64,000 bases of DNA from positions 71,850 to 135,849 of the forward strand of contig NZ_AUWY01000023.1 of NCBI RefSeq assembly GCF_000447205.1, given 5' to 3'. Shown here in pieces: positions 29,028 through 37,371 of the stretch. Below the pieces are notes generated by a model. It worked only from the letters and a program-made list of their open reading frames with translations. It made no database searches and was not told the origin of the DNA. Source of the DNA: Sphingobium ummariense RL-3 (GTDB lineage Bacteria; Pseudomonadota; Alphaproteobacteria; Sphingomonadales; Sphingomonadaceae). The position numbers and the translations under genes were made by a program. The stretch's first letter is position 1. Each line of letters opens with the position of its first letter.

Positions 29028-29906
29028 ATGAAGAATACCTGGCCCGCCATCCTCGCCGCGCTGATGTTGCCGCCCACCCTGCTGCTCCCCGCTCTGATCG
29101 TCGCGCGGGCGCAGACCGCGGCAGACCCCGCGGCGGAACAATTGCGCTATGGCGACGATCCGCTGCAGGCCATCGACTATTGGCGCGCGGAGAAGCCGGG
29201 AGCGCCGCTGGTCGTCTTCGTCCATGGCGGCGGGTGGAAGCGGGGCGACAAGTCCAACGCGACCGGCCGTGCCAAGATCGCGCATTATCATGCGCTCGGT
29301 TACGCCTTCGCCTCGATCAACTATCGGCTGGTGCCGGAAGCAACGGTGGAAGAGCAGGCAAAGGACGTGGCCGACGCCCTCGCCGCGCTGCGCCGGCAGG
29401 CCGGGGCGCTGGGCTTCGACCCAAAGCGCATCGTGCTGATGGGCCACAGCGCGGGCGCGCATCTGGTCGCCCTGGTCGGCACGGACATGCGTTATTTCGA
29501 GCGCGCCGGCCTGAAGCCCGATGCGGTGCGCGGCATCGTTCCGCTCGACGGCGCCGCCTATGACGTGGCGCAGCAGATGACGCAGGCCGGGCCGCTCATG
29601 ACCCGCACTTATGCGCAGGCCTTCGGAACCGATCCGGCGCGACAGCGGGCCCTGTCACCGACCCTGAACGCGGCCAAGCCCAATGCACCTGGCTTCCTGA
29701 TCCTGCATGTCGACCGAGCCGACGGGAAAGAACAGGCGGAAGCGCTGGCCGCAGCGTTGCGCAAGGCGGGCACGCCGACCGAGATCGCCGCGCTGGAAGG
29801 CAAGGGCCTGCGCGGGCATATGCAGATCAACCGGTCGATGGGCAATCCCGACTATCCGGGCACCCCCATCGTCGATCGCTATCTGGCCCGGCTGTTTGCT
29901 CAATAG
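29028..29906 (+). CDS. Secreted alpha/beta hydrolase (BD-FAE/lipase-like)
   Basis: The 292-residue protein has an N-terminal signal-peptide-like stretch (about 1-30, MKNTWPAILAALMLPPTLLL followed by small residues). The alpha/beta-hydrolase core shows the oxyanion motif HGGGW, the nucleophile elbow GHSAGAH, and a C-terminal histidine in LRGHMQIN. This fits esterases of the HSL/BD-FAE type; the substrate is unknown. It lies on the plus strand between purA and hisZ, both on the minus strand, and its end overlaps the hisZ end by 7 bases. The ATG follows no strong ribosome-binding site. Confidence 0.82.
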   Translation: MKNTWPAILAALMLPPTLLLPALIVARAQTAADPAAEQLRYGDDPLQAIDYWRAEKPGAPLVVFVHGGGWKRGDKSNATGRAKIAHYHALGYAFASINYRLVPEATVEEQAKDVADALAALRRQAGALGFDPKRIVLMGHSAGAHLVALVGTDMRYFERAGLKPDAVRGIVPLDGAAYDVAQQMTQAGPLMTRTYAQAFGTDPARQRALSPTLNAAKPNAPGFLILHVDRADGKEQAEALAAALRKAGTPTEIAALEGKGLRGHMQINRSMGNPDYPGTPIVDRYLARLFAQ

Positions 29907-31030
29907 GCCGTGGGATCGGCTCCGTTCAGCCAGTGCGAGCAGCGTTGGGCCGCGCCATCCTCTCCTTCCGAAAGGGCGGCGACGGTCTGCCACCCCTCGC
30001 GCCGTAGGTCCGCCGCCCGGACGGGATCGTGCCCCAGCGGCAGAAACAGCCGCTTCGGGCTTTCGCCGCCAAAGCCAGCGTCGATCAGCGGATCGGGATA
30101 GAGGGAAAAGCCCATGGCCGGCTCGTCCGTCCCGTCGGCACGGGCGATCGCATAGCTGCCGCCGCGGCCGATCTCGCCAATGAAACCCTCCGCGAAAATC
30201 GAGAAGCCGAACCAGTTCTGATATTCGAAGCCATGGCGCTCGGTCGGATCGAGCGTCAGGGTGATATCCCAGCCTATCGGCTTGGCGATCGCGCGCAAGC
30301 CGGCGATGCGGCTGTCGATCGCGCCGCCGATCCGGGCATTGAATGCCTCGAGCCGGTCCATCGCCGCGTGGAAGGGGCCGGTCGCCTCGATCAGCGGCAG
30401 ATAGGCGGCGGCATCCGGGCCAAGGGCCGTCAGCGCCCCCGCATCCTTCGCATCGAGCTCGGTGCGGACCGCCTCGATGATGTCCGGCGCGAGCGGCAGG
30501 GGACCGGCCGCCAGGCTGTCGATCAGATCGGGCAGCGTGAAGTCGATGGTGATTCCGGTGACGCCTGCCGCCTGAAGCGCCTCGATCGCGACGTTCACGA
30601 TCTCGACCGCGGCCGCAACGCTGTCGCTGCCGATCAGCTCGGCGCCTACCTGCAGCCGCTCCCGCTCCGGACGCAGCTGGTTGGCGCGCAGCCGGATGAC
30701 CGGGCCGGCATAGGATAGGCGCAACGGGCGCGGCGCGTTCGCCAGGCGCGTCGCCGCGATCCGGCCGGCCTGCGCGGTCATGTCGGGGCGAAAGGCCAAG
30801 GTCCGCTGCGACACTGGATCGACGACGCGCAACAGGTCCTGCGCGCGCATCGACTTCAGCCTCTGGGTCAGCGTCTCCTCGAACTCGGCGAGCGGCGGCA
30901 TCACGCGCTCATAACCGTGGGTCGCCACGGTATCGAGCACGCGCCGCGCGAGCCGCGCCGACGCCTCGGCCTGGGGCGGCAGGCGGTCGGACAATCCTTC
31001 GGGAAGAAGACCGGGCGGGAATATCGTCAT
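29900..31030 (-). CDS. hisZ: ATP phosphoribosyltransferase regulatory subunit HisZ
   Basis: The 376-residue protein resembles histidyl-tRNA synthetase without the anticodon domain. It has the class II catalytic-fold segments (the RRVLDTVATHGYERVMPPL start and RTLAFRPDMTAQAGRIAATRL). HisZ activates the short-form HisG in the first step of histidine synthesis. hisG is not in the window. It lies just downstream of serA on the same strand, an arrangement common in sphingomonads. Confidence 0.9.
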   Translation of the reverse strand: MTIFPPGLLPEGLSDRLPPQAEASARLARRVLDTVATHGYERVMPPLAEFEETLTQRLKSMRAQDLLRVVDPVSQRTLAFRPDMTAQAGRIAATRLANAPRPLRLSYAGPVIRLRANQLRPERERLQVGAELIGSDSVAAAVEIVNVAIEALQAAGVTGITIDFTLPDLIDSLAAGPLPLAPDIIEAVRTELDAKDAGALTALGPDAAAYLPLIEATGPFHAAMDRLEAFNARIGGAIDSRIAGLRAIAKPIGWDITLTLDPTERHGFEYQNWFGFSIFAEGFIGEIGRGGSYAIARADGTDEPAMGFSLYPDPLIDAGFGGESPKRLFLPLGHDPVRAADLRREGWQTVAALSEGEDGAAQRCSHWLNGADPTAY

Positions 31031-31084
31031 GGGCTGGCCCTTTACCGGATTATCGGATGAAGGCCAGCCCGGACTTGCAGTGGT

Positions 31085-32668
31085 TCAGGCCGCGAAGCGC
31101 AGCAGCTTGACGGTCTTGACGCCGGTCAGCTTGCAGATCGCGTCCAGTACCTGCTGCGTCACCGTGCCGTCGACCGACAGCAGCAGCACCGCCTCGCCAC
31201 CCTGGTTACGGCGACCGAGGTGGAAGGTGCCGATGTTCACCTGCGCCTCACCCAGCGTGCTGCCCAGACGGCCGATGAAGCCGGGCGCATCTTGGTTGAC
31301 GATGTAGAGCATCGTGCCGTCCAGGTCCGCCTCCACCTTGATGCCGAACAGCTCGACCAGGCGCGGCTGGGCGTGGCCGAACAGCGTGCCCGCGACCGAC
31401 TTGTCGCCGTTCGCGGTGGTGATGGTGACGCGCAGCAGCGTCTGGTAGTCGCCCTCGCGGTCATGGCGCACCTCGCGCACGTCAAGGCCGCGCTCCTTCG
31501 CGAGGAAGGGCGCGTTCACCATGTTCACCGTGTCGGAATAGACGCGCATCAGGCCCGCCAGCACGGCGGCCGTGATCGGCTTCGGGTTCAGCTCGGCGGC
31601 ATGACCCTCCACCTCGACCGCGACGCCGGTGATGGCGTCGCCGCCCAGTTGGCCGACCAGCGAGCCGAGCTTTTCCGCCAGCGCCATATAGGGCTTGAGC
31701 TTGGGCGCCTCCTCGGCCGACAGGCTTGGCATGTTGAGCGCATTGGTGACGCCGCCCGATACGAGGAAGTCCGCCATCTGCTCGGCGACCTGCAGGGCGA
31801 CATTGACCTGCGCCTCATTGGTCGACGCGCCCAGATGCGGGGTGCAGATGAAGTTCGGCGTGCCGAAGAGGGGCGATGCCTTGGCCGGCTCTGTCTCGAA
31901 CACGTCGAGCGCGGCGCCCGCGACCTGGCCGCTGTCGAGGGCGTCCTTGAGCGCCGCCTCGTCGATCAAGCCGCCGCGCGCGCAGTTGATGATCCGCACG
32001 CCCTTCTTCGTCTTCGCCAGGTTCTCGCGGCTCAGGATGTTGCGGGTCTGGTCGGTCAGCGGCGTATGCAGGGTGATGAAGTCGGCCTTCGCCAGCAGCG
32101 TGTCGAGATCCGCCTTCTCCACGCCCATCTCGACGGCGCGTTCCGGCGTGAGGAAAGGATCGAAGGCAACGACCTTCATCTTGAGGCCAAGCGCACGGCT
32201 GGCCACGATCGATCCGATATTGCCCGCGCCGATCAGGCCCAGCGTCTTGCCGGTGACCTCGACGCCCATGAAGCCGTTCTTCGGCCACAAGCCCTGTTGC
32301 GTCTGGGCATTGGCTTCGGGCAACTGGCGGGCAAGTGCGAACATGAGGGCGATGGCGTGCTCGGCTGTGGTGATCGAATTGCCAAACGGGGTGTTCATGA
32401 CGACCACGCCCTTGGCCGAGGCGGCGGGGATGTCGACATTGTCGACGCCGATGCCGGCACGGCCCACGACCTTCAGGTTGGTCGCGGCGTCGAGGATGTC
32501 CTTCGTCACCTTGGTCGAAGAACGGATGGCGAGACCGTCATACTGGCCGATGATGGCCTTGAGCTCGTCCGGGGTCTTGCCGGTGATTTCGTCGACCTCG
32601 ACGCCGCGCTCGCGGAAGATCGCGGCGGCATTGGGGTCCATCTTGTCGGAAATGAGGACTTTGGGCAT
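31085..32668 (-). CDS. serA: D-3-phosphoglycerate dehydrogenase
   Basis: SerA (527 residues, the long form) oxidises 3-phosphoglycerate to 3-phosphohydroxypyruvate, the first step of serine synthesis. The Rossmann motif is GLIGAGNIGSIVASRA, and the catalytic region has RGGLIDEAAL and a histidine in TPHLGASTNEAQ. The C-terminal third holds an intervening (ASB) domain and an ACT domain (about 450-527) for serine feedback. serC lies upstream on the same strand, separated by a palindromic repeat. Confidence 0.96.
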   Translation of the reverse strand: MPKVLISDKMDPNAAAIFRERGVEVDEITGKTPDELKAIIGQYDGLAIRSSTKVTKDILDAATNLKVVGRAGIGVDNVDIPAASAKGVVVMNTPFGNSITTAEHAIALMFALARQLPEANAQTQQGLWPKNGFMGVEVTGKTLGLIGAGNIGSIVASRALGLKMKVVAFDPFLTPERAVEMGVEKADLDTLLAKADFITLHTPLTDQTRNILSRENLAKTKKGVRIINCARGGLIDEAALKDALDSGQVAGAALDVFETEPAKASPLFGTPNFICTPHLGASTNEAQVNVALQVAEQMADFLVSGGVTNALNMPSLSAEEAPKLKPYMALAEKLGSLVGQLGGDAITGVAVEVEGHAAELNPKPITAAVLAGLMRVYSDTVNMVNAPFLAKERGLDVREVRHDREGDYQTLLRVTITTANGDKSVAGTLFGHAQPRLVELFGIKVEADLDGTMLYIVNQDAPGFIGRLGSTLGEAQVNIGTFHLGRRNQGGEAVLLLSVDGTVTQQVLDAICKLTGVKTVKLLRFAA

Positions 32669-32688
32669 GGGAGTTTCCTATAGTGCAT

Positions 32689-32774
32689 CGTCACCCCGGA
32701 CTTGATCCGGGGTCCCGCTTTTATGCGGGCGGACGGAAGAAGAAGCGGGACCCCGGCTCAAGGCCGGGGTGACG
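32689..32774. repeat. Large palindromic repeat between serC and serA
   Basis: Two 32-base arms, 32689-32720 and 32743-32774, are inverted copies with two differences. Each arm also holds its own hairpin around CTTGA: CCCCGGA/TCCGGGG in the left arm and CCCCGGC/GCCGGGG in the right, a compensated base-pair change. This is a typical alphaproteobacterial dispersed intergenic palindrome. It lies between serC and serA and could attenuate serA expression or protect the serC mRNA 3' end. Confidence 0.8.
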
Positions 32775-32781
32775 TAGAGAA

Positions 32782-33945
32782 TTACGCGGCCTTCGCCGTG
32801 GCGTAGGCCCAGTCGAGCCAGGGCCCGAGCGCCTGGATATCGGCCGTGTCCACGGTCGCACCGCACCAGATGCGCAGCCCCGCCGGCGCGTCTCGATAGC
32901 CCGCCACGTCATAGGCGGCGCCTTCCTTCTCCAGCAGGCCGGCAAAGACCTTGATGAAGGCTTCGTCGGCGCCCTCTACGGTCAGGCAGACGCTGGTCTT
33001 CGACCGCGAGGCCGGATCGGCCGCGAGATGGCCGAGCCAGTCGCGTTCCTGCACCAGCCGGTCGAGCGCGGCGGCATTGGCGTCGCTGCGGGCGATGAGG
33101 CCGGCGGAGCCGCCGATCGACTGGCCCCATTCCAGCGCGAAGATCGCATCCTCGACCGCCAGCATCGACGGGGTGTTGATGGTCTCGCCCTTGAATACGC
33201 CTTCGGCGAGCTTGCCCTTGGAGATCAGGCGGAACACCTTGGGCAGCGGCCAGGCCGGAGTGTAGTTCTCCAGCCGCTCGACCGCGCGCGGCCCAAGGAT
33301 CAGCACGCCATGGCCGCCCTCGCCGCCCAGCACCTTCTGCCAGGAGAAGGTGGCGACGTCGATCTTCGCCCAGTCGATGTCATAGGCGAAGACGGCGCTG
33401 GTCGCGTCGGCGAAGGTCAACCCCTCGCGGTCCGCCGGGATCCAGTCCGCGTTCGGCACGCGCACGCCGGACGTCGTGCCGTTCCAGGTGAACAGCACGT
33501 CGTTAGAGAAGTCGACCTGCGTCAGGTCGGGCAGCTGGCCATAGTCGGCGCGGATCACCTTCGGGTCGAGCTTCAGCTGCTTGGCGGCGTCTGTCACCCA
33601 GCCTTCGCCGAAGCTTTCCCAGGCGAGCGTCGTCACTGGACGTGCGCCCAGCATCGTCCACATCGCCATTTCGAAGGCGCCGGTGTCGGACCCCGGAACG
33701 ATGCCGATGCGGTGCGTGTCGGGAAGGTTCAGCAGCTCGCGCATCAGGTCGATGCAATAGGCTAGGCGGGTCTTGCCGATCTTCGAGCGGTGCGAGCGGC
33801 CTAGGGAATCGGCGCTCAGCCTGTCGGCACTCCAGCCCGGGGGCTTGGCGCAGGGACCGGAAGAGAAATAGGGGCGAGCCGGCTTGATGGCAGGCTTCTC
33901 GGCGGCAGGCGCAAGGGTTGCGCCGGCGGCGGTGGTAGCAGTCAT
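32782..33945 (-). CDS. serC: Phosphoserine aminotransferase
   Basis: SerC (387 residues) transfers an amino group from glutamate to 3-phosphohydroxypyruvate with PLP, the second step of serine synthesis; it also acts in B6 synthesis. It is of the type common in Alphaproteobacteria. Signatures include [15 protein letters not shown], the [13 protein letters not shown] segment and the PLP-lysine region [13 protein letters not shown]. The start at 33945 follows AAGGAGAAGC. A structured leader of the kind seen upstream of alphaproteobacterial serC genes precedes it. Confidence 0.95.
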   Translation of the reverse strand: MTATTAAGATLAPAAEKPAIKPARPYFSSGPCAKPPGWSADRLSADSLGRSHRSKIGKTRLAYCIDLMRELLNLPDTHRIGIVPGSDTGAFEMAMWTMLGARPVTTLAWESFGEGWVTDAAKQLKLDPKVIRADYGQLPDLTQVDFSNDVLFTWNGTTSGVRVPNADWIPADREGLTFADATSAVFAYDIDWAKIDVATFSWQKVLGGEGGHGVLILGPRAVERLENYTPAWPLPKVFRLISKGKLAEGVFKGETINTPSMLAVEDAIFALEWGQSIGGSAGLIARSDANAAALDRLVQERDWLGHLAADPASRSKTSVCLTVEGADEAFIKVFAGLLEKEGAAYDVAGYRDAPAGLRIWCGATVDTADIQALGPWLDWAYATAKAA

Positions 33946-34031
33946 GTAATGCTTCTCCTTGCAGAGAGCACGCGCGGCGTTGGGACCGCGTGGCCCGTCG
34001 GCCGCCCTAAAGAGATCGGCGAAAGAGTCAA
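33946..34031 (-). promoter_or_regulatory. serC leader with two hairpins and a -35-like box (serC RNA-motif candidate)
   Basis: On the minus strand a TTGACT box (34026-34031) is followed by GGCC-GACG-GGCC (33992-34003) and CGCGG-TCCCAACG-CCGCG (33973-33990), then the GGAG ribosome-binding site and serC. Two adjacent short hairpins directly before serC fit the published alphaproteobacterial serC RNA motif, but I cannot align it here. Confidence 0.45.
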
Positions 34032-34120
34032 GAGCACGCGCAAATGCGACGAACCGAGTCGGCCGTTAACCCATGGCCGCTTTTCGGGTGATAAACCCTT
34101 GATTCATGGAAGAGCGGGCG

Positions 34121-34810
34121 ATGGGAACGACGGTTCTGCGCGGCGTGGGCCTGGCCGTGCTGCTGACGGCGGTGATGGCGCTGGCGGCGTGCGGCGGCGA
34201 TCTGGTGCCGCGCGGCCGCGTGGCGAGCGCGTCCAAGGGCGGCAGCAAGGCGAGCCCGGCCCGCCCCTCCGCTCCGCCGCCGCTGGAGGTGAAGCAGTGC
34301 ATGGCAAAACTGCAATCGCAGGCGGTCGCCTTCACCCCACTTCCCGACCGGAGCTTTGGCGGCGGATGCAGCGCCTTGGGCAGCGTCAAGCTGCTCGACA
34401 TCGGCGTGCCGGCTACCAACCTCGGCGCGATGACGTGCAATCTCGCAGCCAATTTCACGGCCTGGGCGCGTTACGGCGTGCAACCCGCCGCACGGCTGAT
34501 CCTGGGCGCGGAAATCGAAAGGATCGAAACCTTCGGCACATACAGCTGCCGCCCGATCGCGGGCAGCGGCAAGCTGAGTGAGCATGCCCACAGCAACGCG
34601 ATCGACGTGTCGGCCTTCGTCCTGTCAGATGGCCGACGGATCACGGTGGAACAGGGCTGGAACGGCGACAAGCGGACCCGGCAGTTCCTGGAAATCATCC
34701 ACGCCAGCGCTTGCAAGCGGTTCAACACAGTGCTGAGCCCCGACTATAATGCGGCGCATCACGATCATCTGCATTTCGACATGGGCGGCAAGGGCGGATT
34801 CTGTCGCTGA
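34121..34810 (+). CDS. Extensin-like C-terminal domain lipoprotein
   Basis: The protein has 229 residues from the ATG at 34121, which has GGAAGAG upstream. It starts with a lipoprotein signal (hydrophobic core then LAAC). A short basic/proline linker leads to the extensin-like C-terminal domain. This has the conserved CMAKLQSQAVAFTPLPD and SEHAHSNAIDVSAF segments and a C-terminal HHDHLHFDMG. The histidine/aspartate pattern (H-x-N-A-I-D and H-x-H-x-D) resembles zinc D,D-peptidase-like folds, so cell-wall activity is possible but not shown. An alternative start at 34106 has no ribosome-binding site. Confidence 0.82.
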   Translation: MGTTVLRGVGLAVLLTAVMALAACGGDLVPRGRVASASKGGSKASPARPSAPPPLEVKQCMAKLQSQAVAFTPLPDRSFGGGCSALGSVKLLDIGVPATNLGAMTCNLAANFTAWARYGVQPAARLILGAEIERIETFGTYSCRPIAGSGKLSEHAHSNAIDVSAFVLSDGRRITVEQGWNGDKRTRQFLEIIHASACKRFNTVLSPDYNAAHHDHLHFDMGGKGGFCR

Positions 34811-34851
34811 CCGGTCTTGGCATTGCCGCCGACGCCCCCTAGGTGATGCCG

Positions 34852-35739
34852 ATGACAAGAAAAGAAATTGAAGAACGCAAATTCCGCCCGGCCCGCGAAG
34901 AGGCCGTCGAAGCCCGCAAGAATGTCGAGAATGTCAGCACCCCGCAGACGAGCAGCGCCGCCTATCGCCTGGCCTTCCAGGATACCGAGTTCCTGCTGCG
35001 CGAGGACCTGCGTCCCGTGCGGTTCCAACTGGAGCTGCTGAAGCCTCAGCTGCTGATGGACGAGGCGCGGATCGAATCCACCTTCGTCTTCTACGGTTCC
35101 GCCCGCATCCCCGAGCCCGAGCAGGTGCAGGCGCGGATCGATGCCGCGACCACGCCCGAGCAGAAGCGGATCGCGGAGAATCTGGGCCACAAGGCGCATT
35201 ATTATGAGGAAGCGCGCAAGCTGGCACGGATCGCGGCGCAATATCCGGTGAACGATGCCGGGTGCCGCCACTTCGTAGTGTGCTCGGGCGGCGGCCCCTC
35301 GATCATGGAGGCAGCCAATCGCGGCGCGGCCGATGTCGGGCAGACGACCATCGGCATGAACATCGTCCTGCCGCACGAGCAGGCGCCCAATCGCTTCGTC
35401 ACGCCGGAGCTGAGTTTCCAGTTCCACTATTTCGCGCTGCGCAAGATGCATTTCCTGCTGCGCGCGCGGGCGCTGGCCGTGTTCCCCGGCGGTTTCGGCA
35501 CGTTCGACGAGATGTTCGAACTGCTGACACTGATCCAGACCGGCAAGATGAAGCCGATCCCCATCCTGCTTTATGGCCGCGACTTCTGGAAACGCGTCGT
35601 CGATTTCGAAGCTCTGGCGGACGAAGGCGTGATTTCGCCCGCAGACCTCAAGCTGCTGACCTGGGTCGAGACCGCCGAGGAGGGCTGGGCCGCGGTCCAG
35701 GCCTTCTATCAGGACAGCGAGGCGCCGGGTTGCAATTAA
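34852..35739 (+). CDS. LOG-family (TIGR00730-like) Rossmann protein
   Basis: The protein has about 295 residues and the LOG/lysine-decarboxylase-like motif PGGFGTFDE, plus the nucleotide-binding SGGGPSIMEAAN segment. LOG proteins release cytokinin bases from riboside 5'-monophosphates; bacterial ones more generally hydrolyse nucleotide monophosphates. The long N-terminal extension (about 1-80) is typical of the larger bacterial subgroup. GTG 34843, ATG 34846 and ATG 34852 are all possible starts; AGGTG at 34841 best fits 34852. Confidence 0.85.
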   Translation: MTRKEIEERKFRPAREEAVEARKNVENVSTPQTSSAAYRLAFQDTEFLLREDLRPVRFQLELLKPQLLMDEARIESTFVFYGSARIPEPEQVQARIDAATTPEQKRIAENLGHKAHYYEEARKLARIAAQYPVNDAGCRHFVVCSGGGPSIMEAANRGAADVGQTTIGMNIVLPHEQAPNRFVTPELSFQFHYFALRKMHFLLRARALAVFPGGFGTFDEMFELLTLIQTGKMKPIPILLYGRDFWKRVVDFEALADEGVISPADLKLLTWVETAEEGWAAVQAFYQDSEAPGCN

Positions 35740-35804
35740 GCCGGCCGCTGGTGACACCGGCCGACGCCCTTGCCCTCGCCTTTGCAGCGGACTAGGGCGC
35801 GGCC

Positions 35805-36476
35805 ATGCTGCCTGCGCTCGCCCATGTAGATTGCTGGATCTTCGATCTGGACAACACGCTCTATCCGTCGAAGGCGGACCTGTTCGCGCTGATCGACGTG
35901 AAAATGGGCGAGTTCATCCAGGGCCTGCTGGGCTGCGACCCGGTGGAGGCGCGCGCGGTGCAGAAGCGCTATTTCCTGGAACATGGCACCACCCTGTCCG
36001 GGCTGATGCGCCATCACGGCATCGCGCCGCGCGACTTCCTCGACTATGTGCACGACATCTCAATGGACCGGCTGGAGGTGGATCCGGCGCTCAACGCCGC
36101 CATCGTCGCGTTGCCGGGACGGCGGCTGATCTTCACCAATGGCGATGCAGCCTATGCCGGACGCGTGCTTGACAAGCTCGGGCTGTCCGGCGTGTTCGAG
36201 CTGATCCACGACATCCACGCCTGCCAATATGTGCCCAAGCCCGACCCTTCGGGCTATGCGGCGCTCTGCTCGGCCTATGCCGTCGACCCGGCCCGCGCCG
36301 TCTTCTTCGAGGACATGGCGCGTAACCTGCGCCCTGCCAAGGCGATCGGCATGACGACCGTCTGGGTCAACAACGGTTCGGAAAGCGGCGCGCATGAGCA
36401 TCATCCCGATTTCATCGACTTCGAGACCGACCATCTGACGCCATTCCTGGCCGACATCCTTGGGGGAAGAGCATGA
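35805..36476 (+). CDS. Pyrimidine 5'-nucleotidase-like HAD hydrolase
   Basis: The 223-residue HAD protein has motif [12 protein letters not shown] (about 13-23), motif II in [11 protein letters not shown], and the late motif in FFEDMARNL. It matches the SDT1/YjjG-like pyrimidine nucleotidase group, which dephosphorylates UMP, CMP or modified nucleotides. Its stop overlaps the dapD start (ATGA), so the two are translationally coupled, a common sphingomonad arrangement. Confidence 0.85.
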   Translation: MLPALAHVDCWIFDLDNTLYPSKADLFALIDVKMGEFIQGLLGCDPVEARAVQKRYFLEHGTTLSGLMRHHGIAPRDFLDYVHDISMDRLEVDPALNAAIVALPGRRLIFTNGDAAYAGRVLDKLGLSGVFELIHDIHACQYVPKPDPSGYAALCSAYAVDPARAVFFEDMARNLRPAKAIGMTTVWVNNGSESGAHEHHPDFIDFETDHLTPFLADILGGRA

Positions 36477-37312
36477 CCACCGACCTTATCGCCACCATCG
36501 ACGCTGCCTGGGAGGACCGGGCCAATGTGAACCTGACCACGCAGGGGTCGGTGCGGCAGGCGGTCGACAAGGCGCTCGCCCTGCTCGACCGCGGCGAGGC
36601 CCGCGTCGCGGAGCCGGCCGACGGAGGCTGGCAGGTCAACCAGTGGCTGAAGAAGGCGGTGCTGCTGTCCTTCCGCCTCAACGACAATGTGCTGGTGGAG
36701 AATGGTCCGGGCGCGGGCCATTGGTGGGACAAGGTGCCCAGCAAGTTCGCCGGCTGGGACGAGGCGGCGTTCCGCGCCGCCGGCTTCCGCGCCGTGCCGG
36801 GCAGTTTCGCGCGCGCCGGGTCGCATATCGCGAAGAATGTCATCCTGATGCCCAGCTTCGTCAATATCGGCGCCTTCGTGGATGAAGGCACGATGGTCGA
36901 CACCTGGGTGACGGTGGGCAGCTGCGCGCAGATCGGCAGGAACGTCCACCTGTCGGGCGGCGTCGGCATCGGCGGCGTGCTGGAACCGCTGCAGGCCGAC
37001 CCCGTGATCATCGAGGATGACTGCTTCATCGGTGCCCGCTCCGAAGTGGTCGAGGGTGTGCGCATCGGCAAGGGATCGGTGCTGTCGATGGGCGTCTTCA
37101 TCGGCCAGTCGACCAAGATCGTCGACCGCACGACCGGCGAGGTCTTCATGGGCGAAGTGCCGCCCTATTCGGTCGTGGTGCCCGGATCGCTGCCCGGCAA
37201 GCCGCTGCCGGACGGTACGCCTGGCCCCAGCCTCTATTGCGCGGTGATCGTGAAGCGCGTGGACGCGCAGACCCGATCCAAGACCGGGATCAACGACCTG
37301 CTGCGGGATTGA
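36473..37312 (+). CDS. dapD: 2,3,4,5-tetrahydropyridine-2,6-dicarboxylate N-succinyltransferase
   Basis: DapD (279 residues) succinylates tetrahydrodipicolinate with succinyl-CoA in the lysine/diaminopimelate pathway. The N-terminal helical domain is followed by a left-handed beta-helix of hexapeptide repeats (about 105-240). Family signatures include [19 protein letters not shown], the [14 protein letters not shown] stretch and [13 protein letters not shown]. It is coupled to the nucleotidase upstream. Confidence 0.95.
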   Translation: MTTDLIATIDAAWEDRANVNLTTQGSVRQAVDKALALLDRGEARVAEPADGGWQVNQWLKKAVLLSFRLNDNVLVENGPGAGHWWDKVPSKFAGWDEAAFRAAGFRAVPGSFARAGSHIAKNVILMPSFVNIGAFVDEGTMVDTWVTVGSCAQIGRNVHLSGGVGIGGVLEPLQADPVIIEDDCFIGARSEVVEGVRIGKGSVLSMGVFIGQSTKIVDRTTGEVFMGEVPPYSVVVPGSLPGKPLPDGTPGPSLYCAVIVKRVDAQTRSKTGINDLLRD

Positions 37313-37371
37313 TCCCCGTCCTGTCCGGTGGGGGGTTATAAGGGCGGCGGGATCGGCCTACATTGGCGTCC

